The notes: a model not told the origin generated them from the sequence alone. Positions 1 through 10,960 are shown, counted from the first letter of the stretch. The stretch: 14,339 nucleotides of DNA from Bolinopsis microptera (GCF_026151205.1 NW_026971955.1:1-14339), one strand, 5' to 3'. Numbers and translations: made by a program.

Positions 1-926
1 TCAAAAACCGCCTTTTAATAATAAACATCTCCTATTATACCCCTTACAAAACCATCTAACATATTAAACAATCCTGCAACTAATAAACAAATATAACCTC
101 CTTCTTTCCCCCCGGCGTAAACCTAATAAAAATCTAAAACCCCCACAACCGCACTTTAACAATTAAAATCCCCAAAACCCTCTACCAAACCTAAATAATC
201 ACTTAAACAAAAACCCCCCCTAATAAAATCCCTACCCCAAAAAACACTACAAAACCCCTTTCATACTGCTTTTCTTAAAATAACAAATCCCCTTTTTCCT
301 AAACCCCTCATACCCTGCTACTAAAAATTTTAAAAAAACTACATAAAACCCCTACAAAAAAAACCTGCCCTTTCTTAAAACTAATAAACCCCAATACCTG
401 TACTAATAACTTCCCAAAAAAACCGCTTTCTAATAAAAATTCATAACCTCAAAAAACCCGCTACTAATAACATCTAATACCCCTACATACCCGTACAATA
501 ACATTACATTCCCTCCCCACTTTCCCCGCTTTTCTAATAAAACACACAATCTACATACCTCTACATCCTGCTATAAAACATCTACAATCCCCCCAAAAAC
601 CTCTCATACCTGCTACTATAAATCTAAATTTCCTTAAAAAACCTGCTTTTTATTAACATCCAAACCCCCTTTAAAACCCCCTACTAAAAACAAACTATTA
701 CCTCCCCAAACCCCGTAGTTTCTAATAACACTCCCAACCTGCCTTTTCTAATAAAAACTAAAACCTCTCATACCTGTTTTAAAAAAAACCTACATACCTC
801 TCAAAACCTGCTACTAAAACATCTACATACCTCAAAAATACCTGCTACTAATAACTCACATACCTCTACTACCTGCACAATAACATCTAAATACCCCCTT
901 CAACCTGCTATAAAACATACAAAAAC
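1..926. repeat. Degenerate ~33-bp minisatellite array
   Basis: The stretch is a decayed tandem array. The clearest units start with CTG at about 739, 774, 808, 842, 873 and 905, giving spacings of 35, 34, 34, 31 and 32 bases. A unit reads roughly as CTGCTACTAATAACATC followed by TACATACCT and a short CATAC-like end. The same words (CTACTAATAA, CATACCT, CCTGC) recur back to the left edge, so around 28 copies would fit. The given strand is almost free of G, with about one per unit, which makes strong strand asymmetry. Unit lengths vary because runs of A and C have been inserted or removed, which looks like consensus error on top of real divergence. The array probably continues beyond position 1. 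Confidence 0.72.
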
Positions 927-1389
927 CTTTTTTGTTTTTGTTTGATTGATGAAAAATACGGATCGGGGCCCCGAAAATTGGAATTTTTTTTCACGAAAAA
1001 ATCTCATGAAACAAATTTTTTACCCACAGAAAATAAATTTACAATCGAAAAATTCCCCTTTTAATTAATAAAAATGCAGATCGGAGGAAAAAAACAAAAT
1101 TTGGGTGAAAAAAAAAAACCCCCATGAGAATGTGAAGATAAAAAAAAAAAGCTTTTTAAAAAAATTTTTTAAAGAACCTGGCTTTCCCCAAAAAAGGGAG
1201 CCCCAAAACATCCCCCAACCCGTCCCCCCCCCTTAACAAACAGCCATATTACAGCTTTATTCCCCAAAAAATATATTTTTAAATCTCAGAAAATGCTTTT
1301 AAATTCCAAACTTGAAACCCCCAATTATTGCTCCTTGTGCTTTAAACTTTATGTAACATGCAGTAACTAACAAAAGTTTTCATACTACA

Positions 1390-1428
1390 GGGGGGGGGGG
1401 GCGGGGGGGGAGGGGAAGGGGGGGGGGG
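1390..1428. repeat. Interrupted poly-G tract
   Basis: Thirty-nine bases are almost all G, interrupted by one C (1402) and three A residues. Such a tract could in principle form G-quadruplexes. In this texture its length is more likely inflated by consensus error. Confidence 0.7.
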
Positions 1429-2007
1429 CCCCAAAAAGTCCAGTACCCATACGTTGGGTTTAAAAGGCCCCTCTTATACCAACCGCCGTTGTTTTTTCTT
1501 TTGGCAGATGGTATTACTGTTACCTACCTTTTTTTTTCGAAGAATTCTATTTTGGGTGGCCATCACACCAAATCCACTTTGAATTGCTTTTTTACTCGTG
1601 GGTTTGTGAACATTTTAGAGACCCTCCCGTTTGTAACATAATTGCAAAAAAGGTCATTTAATCCGGAATATAAAAATTAAAAGAAAAAGGTTCGAAACGG
1701 ATTTTAAAAATGAACCGAAAGTTTTCAAGCAATTTTTTATCCCCGTTTAGCAAAATTGAAATTTTGGGGAAAAAACAAATGAAATTTTGTAATTTAAATG
1801 GGCAAAAAAAACAATTTCAATAAAAATTTTGCCTCCCAAATTCCGGGTATTTTAAAAATTATCCCAAATAAATGGCGAAAAAAAAACCCCGAACTAAGTG
1901 GGGTAGTTAAAGTCCAAACCAGAAAGAAATTAATTTTAATTTGGGGCACTTCAGTTGGGGCCCCCTGAGCTTAATAAGGCCAACGTAATGGATACTGGGC
2001 TGTTTGG

Positions 2008-2032
2008 CCCCCCCCCCCCCCCCCCCCCCCCC
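2008..2032. repeat. Pure poly-C tract, 25 bases
   Basis: Twenty-five consecutive C residues lie between TTTGG and GTAGTATT. Real runs of this length are uncommon in animal DNA, and this one lies in the stretch where homopolymers are generally inflated, so its length should not be taken literally. Confidence 0.75.
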
Positions 2033-2103
2033 GTAGTATTTAAAACGACTAACCCGGTAGTTAAATTCACCTGAAGCTGTTGAAGAAATGGATTCGAATA
2101 AAA

Positions 2104-2375
2104 GCAGCAGAATTCAGGAAAGCCACCCTAGCGGGCCCCCAGCAGTTTTTTTGATGGTTGAAAATACAGCAGCAATTTCGGAAAGCCAATAGCGGCCCCC
2201 CCCCAGTTTTAAAAGGGGGGAAACAGCAGCAGATTCAGGAAAGCCATAGCGGGGTCCACAAATTTTGATGGTGAAAAAACAAACAGCAGATTCAGGAAAG
2301 CCACTAGGGCCCCCCCCGCCCCGTTGAGGGATCGAATACGCAGCAAAATTCAGGAAAGCCCCCATAGGGCCCCGA
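2104..2375. repeat. ~58-bp tandem repeat, five units
   Basis: The word GGAAAGCC occurs at 2117, 2180, 2238, 2295 and 2353, giving spacings of 63, 58, 57 and 58 bases. Each occurrence is preceded by a CAGCAG-ATTCA-like segment and followed by a TAGCGG or TAGGGCCCC segment. The longer inter-unit part (TTTTGATGGTTGAAAATA-like) is also shared by the first units. The open frame on the minus strand across this array simply reads through the repeats (repeated GFPESAAV-like peptides). A 58-bp unit is not a multiple of three and no recognisable protein results, so I do not call it a gene. Confidence 0.75.
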
Positions 2376-4511
2376 AAAAGGGGGTGAAAGAAAAAGTAAG
2401 GTTTGTTTTTGATAAAGGGGTGGGGGGCCCGGGTTTTTTGTGGGGGGCCCCGGTTTTTTGGGGGGGTTTTCTTTTGTCCGCGGGTTTTAAAACGGGGGGG
2501 GGAGAACACCCAAACCCCAAAAGGGCTGGAAGGAGGGGGGTTTTATTAAAATACCATTCTTTTTTAAAGGTTTCAGAAAAATGATGTTTTTTTTTGTCTT
2601 TACCCCCCAAATATCGTAACAAATAATGAAAAGTCCCCCTAAACGATGAAAATTCGCAATTTTTTTTTTTGAGAAGTACCCCAAATACCATGCCCAACTT
2701 TACCCTTTTGGGAAAAAAACCCCCGCCTTACAAAAAAAAAACCAGAAAAACTATTTTTTTTTGAGCCCCCCCCCCCTCCCCGGAGGTTTTTTTTAAAATA
2801 GAAAGTTGAAAAAAAAACCCCAAAACAAAATGTGTTCGGGTTTGGGCCGCAGAAAAAAGGGCCCCCGAGGTTTTTTCTTCTCGCCAAACGGACAAAATGC
2901 GTCGTCCCAACATTTTCCCCCGGTTTTTTTCCCCCCCGGAAAGTCTGCAGGGGGGAAGCCCCCCTTGGTTTTTTTCTGGAGGTTGAGGTTTAGAGTAGAT
3001 AGGTTTTGGGGGAAATGGGGGGAAAAAAATTGAGGAAAAGGTTTTATTAAAACCAATGTTTTTAAGCACTGAAACCCCCAAATGTTAAATTTATCAAAAA
3101 GAACTAAAAAGAACTGAAAAGAAGGGTTTTACTGCCCCGAACAAATCCCCCCCACCCGGCCCCGAAATGGGGATGGGGGTTTTTTTTTGCTGGGGCGCAC
3201 GGGGAAAAGATCACTGAAAAGGGGGGGGGTTTGGCTTTTGGGTTTTCAGTTTTTAAAAACTGAGACCCCCTTTGGGGAAACTTTATTCCCCCCAGTAAAA
3301 ATATTCTGCAGAACGCTAGATTTTTTGAACATGTCCCATATAGGGGGCTGCCCCCCACTAAAACCCCAAAACTGTCCGAAAAAATTTCCCCAGGAACAGT
3401 TTTTTTTGTGGGGTTTTAAAAAAAATTTTCTCCCCCGCCCCCGAAAAAGGCCCAGAAAAAAATTTTCCCTCCCCAAAAGCATTAATTGGGCCCACCCCAA
3501 AGGGAAAACAAACACAAAATTATTGACGCTTTCCAGAAAAAGGGGCAGGTTCAAATTTAACTCTCAAACCAAAAAAATTCCCCGACTTGAGGGGGTTGGA
3601 GAATTGAAAAGGCCCAAAAAACCACCAAAAGGGTGATGTTGAAAACCCCGATAAACCCGGGTTTTTTTTGGTAGACGGAAATGCATTGGGCAAACGAAAA
3701 TGTCCCAAAATTTTTGGAGGAATTTTCCCGTCCGGTTGATCCCCCGGGGAAAAAAGAAAGCGTCAAAAAACAAAATTTCCCCGATTTCGGAAAACAAAAC
3801 CAAGGGTGGGGGTTGGGAAAGAACTTTTTTAAACGTGAAAAGAATTGACCCCGAGAGGAAATACAGGAGCGGAAAATTTGGAAAAAAAAAACTTTTTCAA
3901 ACCCTGACGGTTTTTTTGAACTGCGGGTTTTTTTTCCCCGTGAACCCAACCAATATGGGGGAAACCCCAAAAAGACGCTTAAAAGAAAGCGGGAGGGGTT
4001 TTTATGGTAAATGCCCCACTAAATATGAAAAAAAATCCCGGGGCGGTTGGGGGGCTACCGATGCCAAAACTGGGAGGCCTTGGGGGTTTTTAAAAAGGGA
4101 AAAAATTTTGGAAATTAAAAGCTATGAGATGGAGCCCCAGCCCCAAAAGTCCCCCCAAAAACCCGAAAAAACGGGGTTCCCCGGGTTTGGGGGGGCAAAA
4201 AGAACCTTTGGGTAGATGGTTCCCCAAAAATTTGCAGGAAGGGCTTAGCAAAACCAAAAAAATCAAAATTCTTGGGCCCCGCGGCGGGGGCCGGTAAAAA
4301 GTGGAGGGTTGATTTGAAGGGGTTTCCCCCCCGGAGGGTTCCCTTTTTCCCCTTTTTTTTTGGGAGGGGAGATTGGAAAAAAAAAGGGTCGAAAACCATG
4401 GCCCCCGTAGTGGGTTTTTTGGAAACTGTAAACCTGGTTGAAAAAAAGTAAAAAATACACCACCCTTTTGGGTGGGGGGAAGGGGGTTTTAAAAATTTGG
4501 TTTTTGGTTGG
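2376..4511. other. GC-leaning homopolymer-block sequence, no gene
   Basis: No gene, RNA or mobile element is recognisable. The sequence is dominated by runs of four or more of one base, and G and C runs are especially frequent. Several overlapping frames stay open on both strands, but their products are composed of K, F, G and P, which are the residues encoded by AAA, TTT, GGG and CCC. That composition is an artefact of the runs. Local oddities are two adjacent AAAAAGAACT copies (3096-3115) and an 18-base palindrome (3246-3263). Confidence 0.6.
3246..3263. repeat. 18-bp perfect palindrome
   Basis: The sequence TCAGTTTTTAAAAACTGA equals its own reverse complement. It lies in the homopolymer-block region, where a T run meeting an A run is common, so only the outer TCAG/CTGA arms carry information. 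No role is apparent. Confidence 0.6.
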
Positions 4512-4700
4512 GCAGGCAGCCAAAAGGTGGGGGGGCCTGAGCTTGTGCAGGCAGCCAAAAGGTGGGGGGTGGGAAAACTTGTTTCAGGCCCCGGGCCCAA
4601 AAGGGGGTGGCTGAGCTTGGCGGGGGCCAAAAAAAAGGGGTCCCCCGGGTGTGGTGGGGGGGGCCAAAACCCCAAAAAGGGGTGGGGCCCGGGGTTTTAA
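4512..4700. repeat. ~36-bp tandem repeat, about five units
   Basis: GCAGGCAGCCAAAAGGTGGG occurs at 4512 and again at 4547, 35 bases later. The linker word CTGAGCTTG at about 4537 recurs at about 4612, roughly two units on. Further degraded units (CCAAAA followed by G runs) continue to about 4700. The G-run lengths are unreliable, so the period is approximate. Confidence 0.6.
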
Positions 4701-7699
4701 AAAATTTGCCCAAAAAAATTTATGGGGGTTAGGGGGGCCCGGGCATACTAAATGAGCCCCTTTTTTTTGGGCCCAGTGCTAAAAAGTCCAGCAACTTTTT
4801 TTATATTTATTGCATTTTGGGGGGTGGGGGAAAAAAGCTTTCCCCCCGAAAATCCCCCTATTTTGAGGCATTGCCCCCGCCTAAAACCTTTGATTCATCG
4901 AGGAAAAAACAGGAAAAAAAAAAACCCCCGGACCAAAAGCCCGGTCCCCCCCCCCCCTGCTGGCCCCCCTTTTTAAGGGGTTTTTAAAAGGTGGGGGGCC
5001 CCCCCGGAAAAAGACTTTAATTTGGCGAGCTCCCAAAAAGGAAGGGGGCCAATGAGAGGCCCCTGAAGTCTGGGGGTTATCCTCCTTTTCCCCACTCTGC
5101 TATTGAAAGTTGAAAAATTGGGCCCCCCTGTTGTCCCCCTTTGGGCCCCCATCAGGAAACCCTGAAATTTTATTTTTAGTTGTAACTTAAACTTTTAATT
5201 AGCGGGTGTAAATAAACCAAAATTAACTTTAAAAAACAGAAAAATGTAAAATTTAAAAAAAATTTTTAAATTTAATAAAAAAACCGCTTTTAAGGATAAA
5301 ACTTTTAAAAAAGCAAAATGTTTTTTAAAATAGTCATCCCAAAAAAAAAATTCCCTAAAGAGTTTTTTGAAGGAATTTTTTGCTTGAAAAAATTCGGCCC
5401 CCCCTACTAAAGCCCAGAAAAAAAGGTACTTTTAAATATATTTGCAGAAAATCCCCAAAAAACCAAAATGTCCCCCCAAAAAAAGTTTTTCGGAAAAGTT
5501 TTTCAATTTTTATCTAGGGACAGTTTTTTTTTAAAAGGTCGTTTTTAGAAAAGGGCTTTTCAAGATTCCCGGGATTGGGGCTGAGGAGATGGGGAACGGC
5601 CCCCTGAATCACATTATAAAATTTAAAAAAAGAAAAACTACAATATTTTGGGGAAAGGTTTTTTTTATTAACTTGGACGTTTAAAAAAACTTAAAGGTTT
5701 TAATTTAAAAATTTTCGTATAAGCAAAAGATTTTAAAAATTTTAAAATAGTTAATCTATTTCGTCTGAAATCTTTTATGACAAACTTTTTTTTTTCATTT
5801 TATATTTATAAAAAAAAGCCCCGGTTTTAAATTTTTTGGTCCCCCCGACCATTCATTATTAGTTTTTCCCAGCCAGCCCTAGTGGTCCCCCCCCCCCCCG
5901 GGGGGGCCCCCCAACTAAATTATCACAAAAAAAAAATTTTAAACATTTTTTAAAAAAACCTTGCTTTCTCTTTAAAACTTATTTAAAAGAAAAATATTTT
6001 TCTTTCTTCTTCCCAAGGGGGCCCTGTTGGGGAAATTTAAAAATTATAAAATAGAGCATGACCCACTGGAAAAAAAAGGCTTGGAGCCCTGTGCTTACCC
6101 CCGGAAAAAAAAATTTCTTAGTGGGGGAAAAAGGAAAAACCTTTGTTTTTTTTCCCCATTTAGTGGGGAAACGTTTTTTTTTGCTTTATGAAAACCCCAT
6201 GAAAAACTTTTTGGGAGTGAGAAAATTGCCCCCCCTTAGTTTGGGGCCCCCCTTTAAGGTGAAGGGCAAAGTTTTCCTCCCCTTTGGAAAGACCACTTTT
6301 TGGGCCACTGACCCCCAAAGAAGTGGGGGGCATTGTCCCCCCCCTCTTCCCGGAACAGTGTGGGAAAAACATGATTTTAATCATAAAACTTTAAAAAAAT
6401 TTTTAAGATTAACATCCCGAAACTGCTTTGGGCATTGGGGACCTATTTTCCTAAACCTTTTCCCTTTTTTGAAATTCCGAAAAAAAGGGTGGGAACCTTT
6501 TTGAAGTAGTTAAAAAAAAATTTTGAAAAAAAAGAAGAACGAGTTTGTCCCCCCCCCAAAAATTTTTTGATCTGGGTTTTAAATTTAAATTAAAACAAAA
6601 AAAACCCCCTGGGTAAATGTTTTTAAATTTTAAAAAGAAAAATTAAAAAGATGGGGGAAAACTCTGACATCAAAAACTTTGTGAAAAACAAAAAAATATT
6701 TTTTTTTATTAAACCCCCAAAAAAAAAAAGTAAAAAGCAAACACCGTAAAAAATTTTGTGAAAAAGCAAACACTTGCTAAAAAACAACGCCCCCAAACAA
6801 AAATTAATTAATAACTATGGTTTTCGGCCAGCAATCGTGGCAAAAAACTATAATTTGTGTATCTTCTTTTAGAAAAAAAACGTAAATCAAACCCCAAAAA
6901 TATTAACCATAAAAAAATTTTTTTTTTCAAAAAAAATTTTAAAACCTAAAAGCAGATCTTAGCCAATCAAAAATCAACCAAACCCCCTTCCCGTTTTAAA
7001 TATCAAAAATCATAAAGCTATTTAAAAGGGTTTTTCGAGAAAAAAACTTATCGTAATTTTTCCCCAAAAAAACACTATTTTATTGGTATAATTCCCCCCC
7101 CAATGCCAATTTGGTTTTTTAAAACCCCGCCAAAAACAATTTTGCCCCCCCCCCCCTAAAATTACCAAAAAGGATAGAATTTTAGAACCCCCCCCCCCCC
7201 CCCCTAACACCCCTGTGATATCGATCATGATCCCCCCCCGAACCCCTTAGGGTTGAAAAAATTCCTTTTTAAAAGCAAAATTGCTTTTTAATAAAATTTA
7301 AAAAGGCCCCAGGCCCCCCCCCCCCCCCCCCCCGCCCCCCAATGATATGTTTTTTTTTTTAAAAAATCAAATATTTAAAAAGACACTTTTTTGGGGGTAT
7401 AATTTGAAAAAAATTTTAAAACATTAAACAAACCTAATAAAAAAAAATAAAAAATCACCAAATTTCAACCCGGGGTCTCATTCCCAAAAAAGAATTTAAC
7501 TTTTAATTATGTTAAAAATTTGGTAGAACCAACCCCAAACCTTTTAAAGTCATTATTTCAAAATTTTTTTTTCAAAAAAAAAGATCTTAGGGGAAAATCC
7601 CCATAAATTTAAAATCTTTTCTGCAAATTTTCACGAACAAAAGGGGAAGTTGATAGGGTTTACTCCCCTTCTGAGTTTCTCTGGTCCCCTTTTTAATAA
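4701..7699. other. Homopolymer-block sequence turning AT-rich, no gene
   Basis: No gene is recognisable. Up to about 5160 the sequence is rich in G and C runs; beyond that it is mostly A and T runs with occasional C blocks. The open frame at 6058-6504 on the plus strand gives a low-complexity K/F/P/G product with no family resemblance I can see, so I leave it uncalled. A 13-base word, AAAAAGCAAACAC, occurs at 6732 and 6761, 29 bases apart. A long C tract lies at 7314-7340. Confidence 0.6.
7314..7340. repeat. Poly-C tract with one G
   Basis: Twenty C residues (7314-7333), one G and six more C residues follow AAAGGCCCCAGG. The length is likely inflated, as for the other C tracts in this half of the window. 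Confidence 0.7.
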
Positions 7700-8080
7700 C
7701 TTTTTTTCCCCCGAAAAAAAGATATTGGTGTTTTTAAAAAATTAAAACTTTTTCCCCAGTTGAACAAGAATTGTTGTGTTAAGGAACTTTCCCCCAGCTG
7801 AAACAGAGAATTGGGGGGTGTTTTTTAAGTAGCCTTTTTCCCAGCTGAAACGGATTTTGGGGGTTTTTAAAATAACTTTTCCCCCCCCCCCCGAAACAAG
7901 TTGTGTGGTTAAGTGCTTTTTCCCCCCCCTGAAAAAAAATTTTGTGGGTTAAAGTAAGCTTTTTCCCGCGAAAAAAAAGATATTGTTTTGGGTAAGTAAA
8001 AATTTTTTTCCCCCCGCTGAAAAAAGATATTGTGTTTTTAAGTAATTTCCCAGCCCCGAAAAAAGATATGTGTGTTAAAA
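7700..8080. repeat. ~43-bp tandem repeat, about nine units
   Basis: A unit of the form TTTTTCCCAGCTGAAA, then AAGATATTGTGT, then TTAAGTAA is repeated. GAA or GCTGAA anchors fall near 7708, 7754, 7793, 7841, 7885, 7927, 7967, 8014 and 8052, so spacings run from 38 to 48 bases and average about 43. The best-preserved words are CAGCTGAAAC (about 7793 and 7841) and AAAAAAGATATTG (about 7970 and 8017). The differences between copies are mainly run lengths, consistent with a homogeneous array read through a noisy consensus. Confidence 0.72.
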
Positions 8081-8485
8081 AAAACCCCCGGGCCCCCCCC
8101 GGGTTTTTTTTTTAAAAAAAGGTTACAAATTGTAAAAGGAAGTGAGGAGCAAAACCTCAATCAAAAAAAAAAGTTTCCCCCCCAAATTTGGAATGTACCA
8201 TTATTTAAAACGTTTTTAAAAACTACGTTTAAAAAACAAATTTTGGGAACTTTAAATGACCCCCCCCGGGAAAACAAACACTGCCCCAGCAAATCATTAT
8301 AAATACAAACCCCAAAACCCCCCCAAATATCGTTTTTGGAAAACCCTTTTTATCCCCACTCAAGTAGAGAAAAACCCCTGGAATGGGAGGCCCACCCCCC
8401 CCCAAAAAACCCCTCATCCTTAACTCAAAACCGCCTCCTTTCGACCCTTAAGCCAGTGCCCCTGGGGCCCTCTTTACCACTAAAC
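8081..8485. other. Homopolymer-block sequence, no gene
   Basis: I see nothing recognisable. Frames that remain open here (8072-8302 and 8336-8554 on plus) give low-complexity products rich in K, P and F, as expected from A, C and T runs. Confidence 0.55.
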
Positions 8486-8660
8486 ATTGCCATAGGTCCC
8501 CCCCCCGGCCCCCCTGGGAAGAAATTTTTTTTAATTTTTTTTTTCATTGCATAATGGGCCCCCCCCCCGGTGGGGTTGGGGGGTGGGAGTTTAATTTTTT
8601 AAATTGCATATGGTTCCCCCCCCGCCCCCCGGGTGGGGTTTTTTTAATTTTTTGAAAATT
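8486..8660. repeat. Second ~58-bp tandem repeat family, three units
   Basis: ATTGC followed by CATA or ATA, then a long C block, a G block and TTTAATTTTTT, occurs three times, with ATTGC at 8486, 8546 and 8603 (spacings 60 and 57). A possible fourth trace, ATGCATTGTCCCCCC, lies near 8696. Unit sequence differs from the array at 2104-2375 although the period is similar. Confidence 0.55.
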
Positions 8661-10021
8661 AATTTTTTGAAAAAAAAACAAATGTTTGTATCAAATGCAT
8701 TGTCCCCCCTTGAAATTGTACAAACCCCCGTTGAAAAAATTTTTTTTCTGGTTTAAAAGGTTTATCCCCTAAAATTAAAAAAGGTTAAAAGTTCCCCGGA
8801 AAAAAAAATAACCCCCAGTTCCCCCCCCCAAGGGTGGACAGACCATAGGAAAACAAAAAAACCCCCAAAAAAGATGAAGGCCCCCCGAGTAAGTAAAAAA
8901 TTCTGATTGGAGAATGGAAAAATTTCCCCCTAATTTTAACCAAATTTACGGAGTTTTTTTATTCTTTTCAGTCCCCCCCGTTTTTGCTTTTAAAAAAAAA
9001 ATTTTTTCCCCTTTAATCCCCCAAAAGTCGTCCCCAAAAACACCCATTCCCCAAAAATTTTTCCCCCCGGGGGCCCCCCCTGCAAAATTTTAAAAATCCC
9101 TTTGTAAACGGAAAATTTTAAATTTTCACGATTTTAAAAAAAATTCACTGGCATTTTTTAGATTTAAAAATGCCTTTGTTTTTTAAAAACGATTTTTTAA
9201 GCAAAAGGGGTTGAAACCCAAACACCTCACCCCGCCCCCTGAAAAATTCCCCCCCCCCCCCTTTTGGCCCCCCCCTCAAAACAAATGGTTTTTTAAAGAA
9301 AATGCACACCCCGGTTTCCCCCTCAGGCCCATCCCCTAAGGGCGCAGTTTTTCTAAAAGTGAAAAAACCTGGGCTTCAAAATTTGGGGGTGTACTTTCCC
9401 CCCCCTTTTTTCCCCCTTGGCCTCCTTTTTTCTTCTTCCCGCCCAAGAAAAAATTTTTTTGAAAAAATTTGTTAAAGACGTTAAGACTGAAAAAAAAATT
9501 CCCCCGTTTTGGTTTAAAAGAAAAAGGTTTAAAAAAAAAGCGAAAAAGCCCCCATTATTTGAATTTGAGTTAAAAACCCCCCCTTTTTCCCCCTTTGGAT
9601 TGGTAAATGTGAAAAAGTTAATAGAAAAAGGCAAGCCCCCACCCCCCAGCAGTGCCCATGGTAGTTTTTAAAAATATTTCTTTGCCTCCCCGTAGACATT
9701 GCCCAAAACTTCCCCAAAGCCCCTTCAGCAGTTTTTCCCCAGTTTTCTCCTAATGGATAAAAAAAGAAAATTTTTGGTTTACTAAAAATTTCAAACTGAG
9801 AAAAAATTAAACCAGTAAAAAATAGACCTTGATTAAAAGAAAAAACCCCCCAAAACCCAGAAAAATTAAAATAAAAATTTTCCCCCCCAAATTTAACTAA
9901 CCCCCAATTTAATAAATTTCCCAAAAACCCCAAAAAAAATTCCCCAATAAAGCAAAAACCAAAACTTGAAAATTTGGAAACCCCCAATAGAAACAATGCA
10001 ATGCTAATCTGGGATTCCCCC
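8661..10021. other. Homopolymer-block sequence up to the texture boundary, no gene
   Basis: No gene, RNA or element is recognisable. The 184-codon open frame on the minus strand (9529-10083) is the longest in this half of the window, but its product is dominated by F, G, K and L from T, G and A runs. It also crosses the palindrome and the texture boundary, and I do not regard it as a gene. The opposing plus frame at 9417-9671 is of the same kind. Confidence 0.55.
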
Positions 10022-10067
10022 AATTTTATTTTGATATTGCAATGCATTGCAATATCAAAATAAAATT
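10022..10067. repeat. 46-bp perfect palindrome at the texture boundary
   Basis: The two 23-base arms are exact reverse complements with no spacer; the centre lies between 10044 and 10045 (GCAATGCATTGC). The left arm starts AATTTTATTTTGATATTG and the right arm ends with the complement. Outside the arms the flanks do not match: C-block sequence lies to the left and TCTCGTTCTTTTAG to the right. Homopolymer-block sequence ends just before the palindrome and ordinary-looking sequence starts just after it. It could be a real hairpin or cruciform, or a short fold-back or mis-join made during assembly. Confidence 0.85.
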
Positions 10068-10799
10068 CTCGTTCTTTTAGCAACTAGTATTAGAAATTTT
10101 TAATACTTTCAACACTACTATATAACAAATAATTTGAGCATGAATAAGAAGTTGTTACTTTGAAACGTCGTTTATCCTAACAGTGCAATATCATTTGTCG
10201 CAAATCAGAATAATCAGAAACTATTTGGAAAAACCCAAAAACTGTCTAGTATTAGAAATGTTCGATAAAGAAATTGTGAGTAGACAATAATTCACCACTT
10301 AGGTAAAAATTGTTTCTGTAATGATTGTTCACTGTAAATAACTTTATTTATCCTCACCATTAATCACACCATTCAGTTTAGAAGTTTGGGGTGAAACTGT
10401 GAGCAGTGTAATTCACATTCTTGTGAAGACTTAAGAGGTGAACTTACAGATGCTATGTGAATAAGGTTTGTTTCAGTTTGAAACGAAAATACTATATCTA
10501 GCATAATTATAATCAATTGTATAATCATAAAATTACAAATGACGAATATCACAAATATCACAAATTATTTTATTATAATAAAACCACTTCTTTGAAATGG
10601 TTATTTTGACTTTAAATATTTGAACTAAATATGAATTGATTGTGGGTATAAATTAAATTTTGTTTTATTTAAAAAAATTTGTTTTATTTGTGGTAATTTG
10701 TGTGTCAGATTTCAGCAATATGTATTTGCTGAATGACTGTATTATACACTCTGTGGCCAGTTCTTGTGAGTCCCATCTCTTCTATATATGTATATATAT
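10068..10799. other. AT-rich DNA, no gene recognised
   Basis: This is ordinary-looking AT-rich sequence with short runs. I recognise no exon, RNA or element. It contains a small tandem pair, ATATCACAA twice at 10546-10563. The 62-codon minus frame at 10373-10561 is hydrophobic and has no resemblance I can name, so chance is the simplest reading. Confidence 0.55.
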
Positions 10800-10960
10800 T
10801 TTTTTGAGTAAACATTGGCTGGTACCACGGGCCAGTCCCCAACAAAAAAGGAGGGTAAAGGACACAATTGCTACTAATGCTTCTTTGTGCCCGTTGACTA
10901 CAATGAACATTTTGCAGAGTTTCTCCAGACGGCTTTTATCGGATCAGTGTTATTTACTTG

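Larger units (their letters stand above)
927..2103. other. Homopolymer-rich sequence without a gene
   Basis: I see no gene here. The base pattern changes abruptly at about 927 from the G-poor array to sequence built of A, T, C and G runs. Around 1480-1660 the runs are shorter and the sequence looks closer to ordinary DNA, but no reading frame or RNA is recognisable. The segment also holds an interrupted G tract (1390-1428) and a pure C tract (2008-2032). Confidence 0.6.

Noticed and set aside
1-926. CRISPR array
   Set aside because: Repeats are directly adjacent and degenerate, without unique spacers separated by conserved repeats, and the context is eukaryotic.
1079-1087. AGATCGGAG, similar to the start of a common sequencing adapter
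   Set aside because: Only about eight bases agree and the following bases do not, so chance is sufficient.
2114-2509. Minus-strand frame with repeated GFPESAAV-like peptides
   Set aside because: The peptide repeats only mirror the ~58-bp DNA array, whose period is not a multiple of three, and the product then dissolves into P/K/F runs.
4115-4675. 186-codon minus-strand frame rich in P, F and G
   Set aside because: It results from G and C blocks in the damaged consensus. Competing frames of similar length lie on both strands.
9529-10083. 184-codon open frame on the minus strand
   Set aside because: Its composition follows the T, G and A runs of the damaged consensus, it crosses the palindrome and the texture boundary, and no domain is recognisable.
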